From Saprospiraceae bacterium (GTDB lineage: Bacteria > Bacteroidota > Bacteroidia > Chitinophagales > Saprospiraceae), in the NCBI GenBank assembly GCA_015494245.1, contig WGBN01000485.1, forward strand, positions 1-7,940: a stretch of 7,940 nt of DNA. The letters are read 5' to 3'. Position 1 is the first letter of the stretch. Each line of letters starts with the position of its first letter. Below the pieces are notes generated by a model. That model was not told the DNA's origin. It did no database searches and saw nothing but the letters and a program-made list of their open reading frames with translations. Made by a program: the position numbers and the translations under genes. Below are positions 6,976-7,940 of this stretch, one piece after another.

Positions 6976-7940
6976 ACTCCTCATTCATCACCCGCATCTG
7001 ATGGTTGATGGATTCTTCGTGTATGGCCCTCAAATAAGCCTCCATAAATTCCAGACTAAGCCCCCGCGCCTGACCCAGCGCCTGGGCTCTGCGCAAAATC
7101 TCCTCCCAACGCCCCGCCTGTAAAATGGAAATGTGGTTGCGCTTCTTGTACAATCCGATCTGCTCGGCTACCTTCATGCGCTGCCCCAGCAAATCCAGCA
7201 ACTGCTCGTCTATCTCGTCTATCTCCGAACGCAACTGCTCCAGTAAATTTCGAAATTCCTCATCATCGGTAGAAGGCGCCCTCAACACAAGACCCGCTAA
7301 CAATTCCGCAAAAGAGGCCGGCGTAATTTGCTGCGCCTTATCGCTCCAGGCATCATCCGGACTCGGATGAACCTCCGTCATCAAACCGTCATAGTTCAAA
7401 TCCATGGCCTTCTGCGCCACAGCCAGCAAACCCGAACGCTCGCCGCAAATGTGGCTGTTGTCCACCAAAATCGGCAAATTCGGAAAGCGGCGCTTCAACT
7501 CAATGGGCAATTGCCACAAAGGCTTGTTCCGGTATTTCGAGGTCCCATGCGAGCTATACCCGCGGTGTATCACAGCAAGGCGGCGTATGCCCGCCTCGTA
7601 AATGCGCTCAATGGCGCCAATCCACAAATTCAAATCCGGATTTATGGGATTCTTGATAAAAACCGGTATATCCAAACCCCTGAGTGCATCGGCAAGCTCC
7701 TGCACCGAAAAGGGGTTCACCGTCGTGCGAGCACCTATCCACACGGCATCTATCCCGTGCTTCAAAGCCGCAAACAAATGCTCCCCGTTTGCCACCTCCG
7801 TGATGACGCGCAGGCCATAGACCTCCTTTACCTTGCGCAACCAGGGCAAAGCCTCAAAGCCCGCCCCCTCAAAATTGCCGGGCCGCGTCCGCGGCTTCCA
7901 AATGCCCGCCCTGAAGTAATCAATACCCAAAGGCCTTAGT
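6974..7940 (-). CDS. Bifunctional DAHP synthase/chorismate mutase (5' end beyond window)
   Basis: Makes DAHP from phosphoenolpyruvate and erythrose 4-phosphate, the first shikimate-pathway step, and converts chorismate to prephenate; cytoplasmic. The synthase part (KDO8P-synthase-like class) shows FRAGIWKPRTRPGNFEG, DAVWIGARTTVNPF, PVFIKNP, IHRGYSSHG, DNSHICGERSG and TEVHPSPDDAWSD. Numbering from the TTG at 7930, the likely metal ligands are His160, Glu186 and Asp197. The C-terminal AroQ-type mutase (about 226-312) keeps Arg234, Arg251, Lys262, Arg274, Ser307 and Gln311 at the same spacing as the E. coli enzyme. The frame stays open to the edge and reads LRPLGIDYFRAG there, so the TTG at 7930 is an internal Leu codon rather than the start. 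Roughly 40 N-terminal residues, including the expected Cys metal ligand, lie outside. It may be the last gene of an aromatic operon. Confidence 0.95.
   Translation of the reverse strand, partial: LRPLGIDYFRAGIWKPRTRPGNFEGAGFEALPWLRKVKEVYGLRVITEVANGEHLFAALKHGIDAVWIGARTTVNPFSVQELADALRGLDIPVFIKNPINPDLNLWIGAIERIYEAGIRRLAVIHRGYSSHGTSKYRNKPLWQLPIELKRRFPNLPILVDNSHICGERSGLLAVAQKAMDLNYDGLMTEVHPSPDDAWSDKAQQITPASFAELLAGLVLRAPSTDDEEFRNLLEQLRSEIDEIDEQLLDLLGQRMKVAEQIGLYKKRNHISILQAGRWEEILRRAQALGQARGLSLEFMEAYLRAIHEESINHQMRVMNEE

Noticed and set aside
7928..7930. TTG at 7930 as the start of the DAHP synthase gene
   Set aside because: The frame stays open to the window edge and the upstream codons read Leu-Arg-Pro, continuing the family pattern. 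The conserved N-terminal section of the enzyme is missing, so the true start is outside.

Overview
The window looks like chromosomal DNA from a member of the Bacteroidota, probably a moderately GC-rich Saprospiria/Lewinella-like lineage; the lineage is an inference. The signs are a SusC/SusD pair, a fused DAHP synthase/chorismate mutase of the Bacteroidota kind, starts with no Shine-Dalgarno sequence, and a TAnnTTTG-type promoter. Four protein genes are supported. No RNA gene, CRISPR array, transposase or phage gene was seen.

Layout. Positions 1-267 are a non-coding mosaic of short repeats: CCGTG-phrased repeats, a 9-bp tandem array, a repeated ATTrCACGGATT box, two near-identical GGGCT/AGCCC hairpins, and an AAACACT heptamer array that runs into the end of the next gene. 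Positions 268-2214 (minus) encode a 648-residue subtilisin-like (S8) serine protease. It has a lysine-rich N-terminus, a propeptide-like region, an intact catalytic Asp/His/Asn/Ser set, a Pro-Thr linker and a C-terminal SPOR domain, but no recognisable signal peptide. A 338-bp divergent region (2215-2552) separates it from a plus-strand pair: a SusC/RagA-type TonB-dependent outer-membrane transporter (2553-5558) and its SusD/RagB-type surface lipoprotein (5610-6935). A perfect 16-bp hairpin (6941-6975) closes this operon. It also overlaps the stop codon of a convergent minus-strand gene for a bifunctional DAHP synthase/chorismate mutase, which runs off the right edge at 7940.

How the genes may work together. 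The SusC and SusD proteins should form one outer-membrane uptake complex energised by TonB. No glycoside hydrolase, sulfatase or regulator is visible, so the substrate cannot be named. The divergent protease might suggest peptide uptake, but its lack of a signal peptide argues against a simple secreted-protease model. The aromatic-pathway gene is a neighbour with its own function: it catalyses the first step of the shikimate pathway and the chorismate-to-prephenate step.

Nothing here is clearly a new defence or mobile system. The most unusual item is the leaderless S8 protease with a SPOR domain; next is the repeat mosaic beside it.
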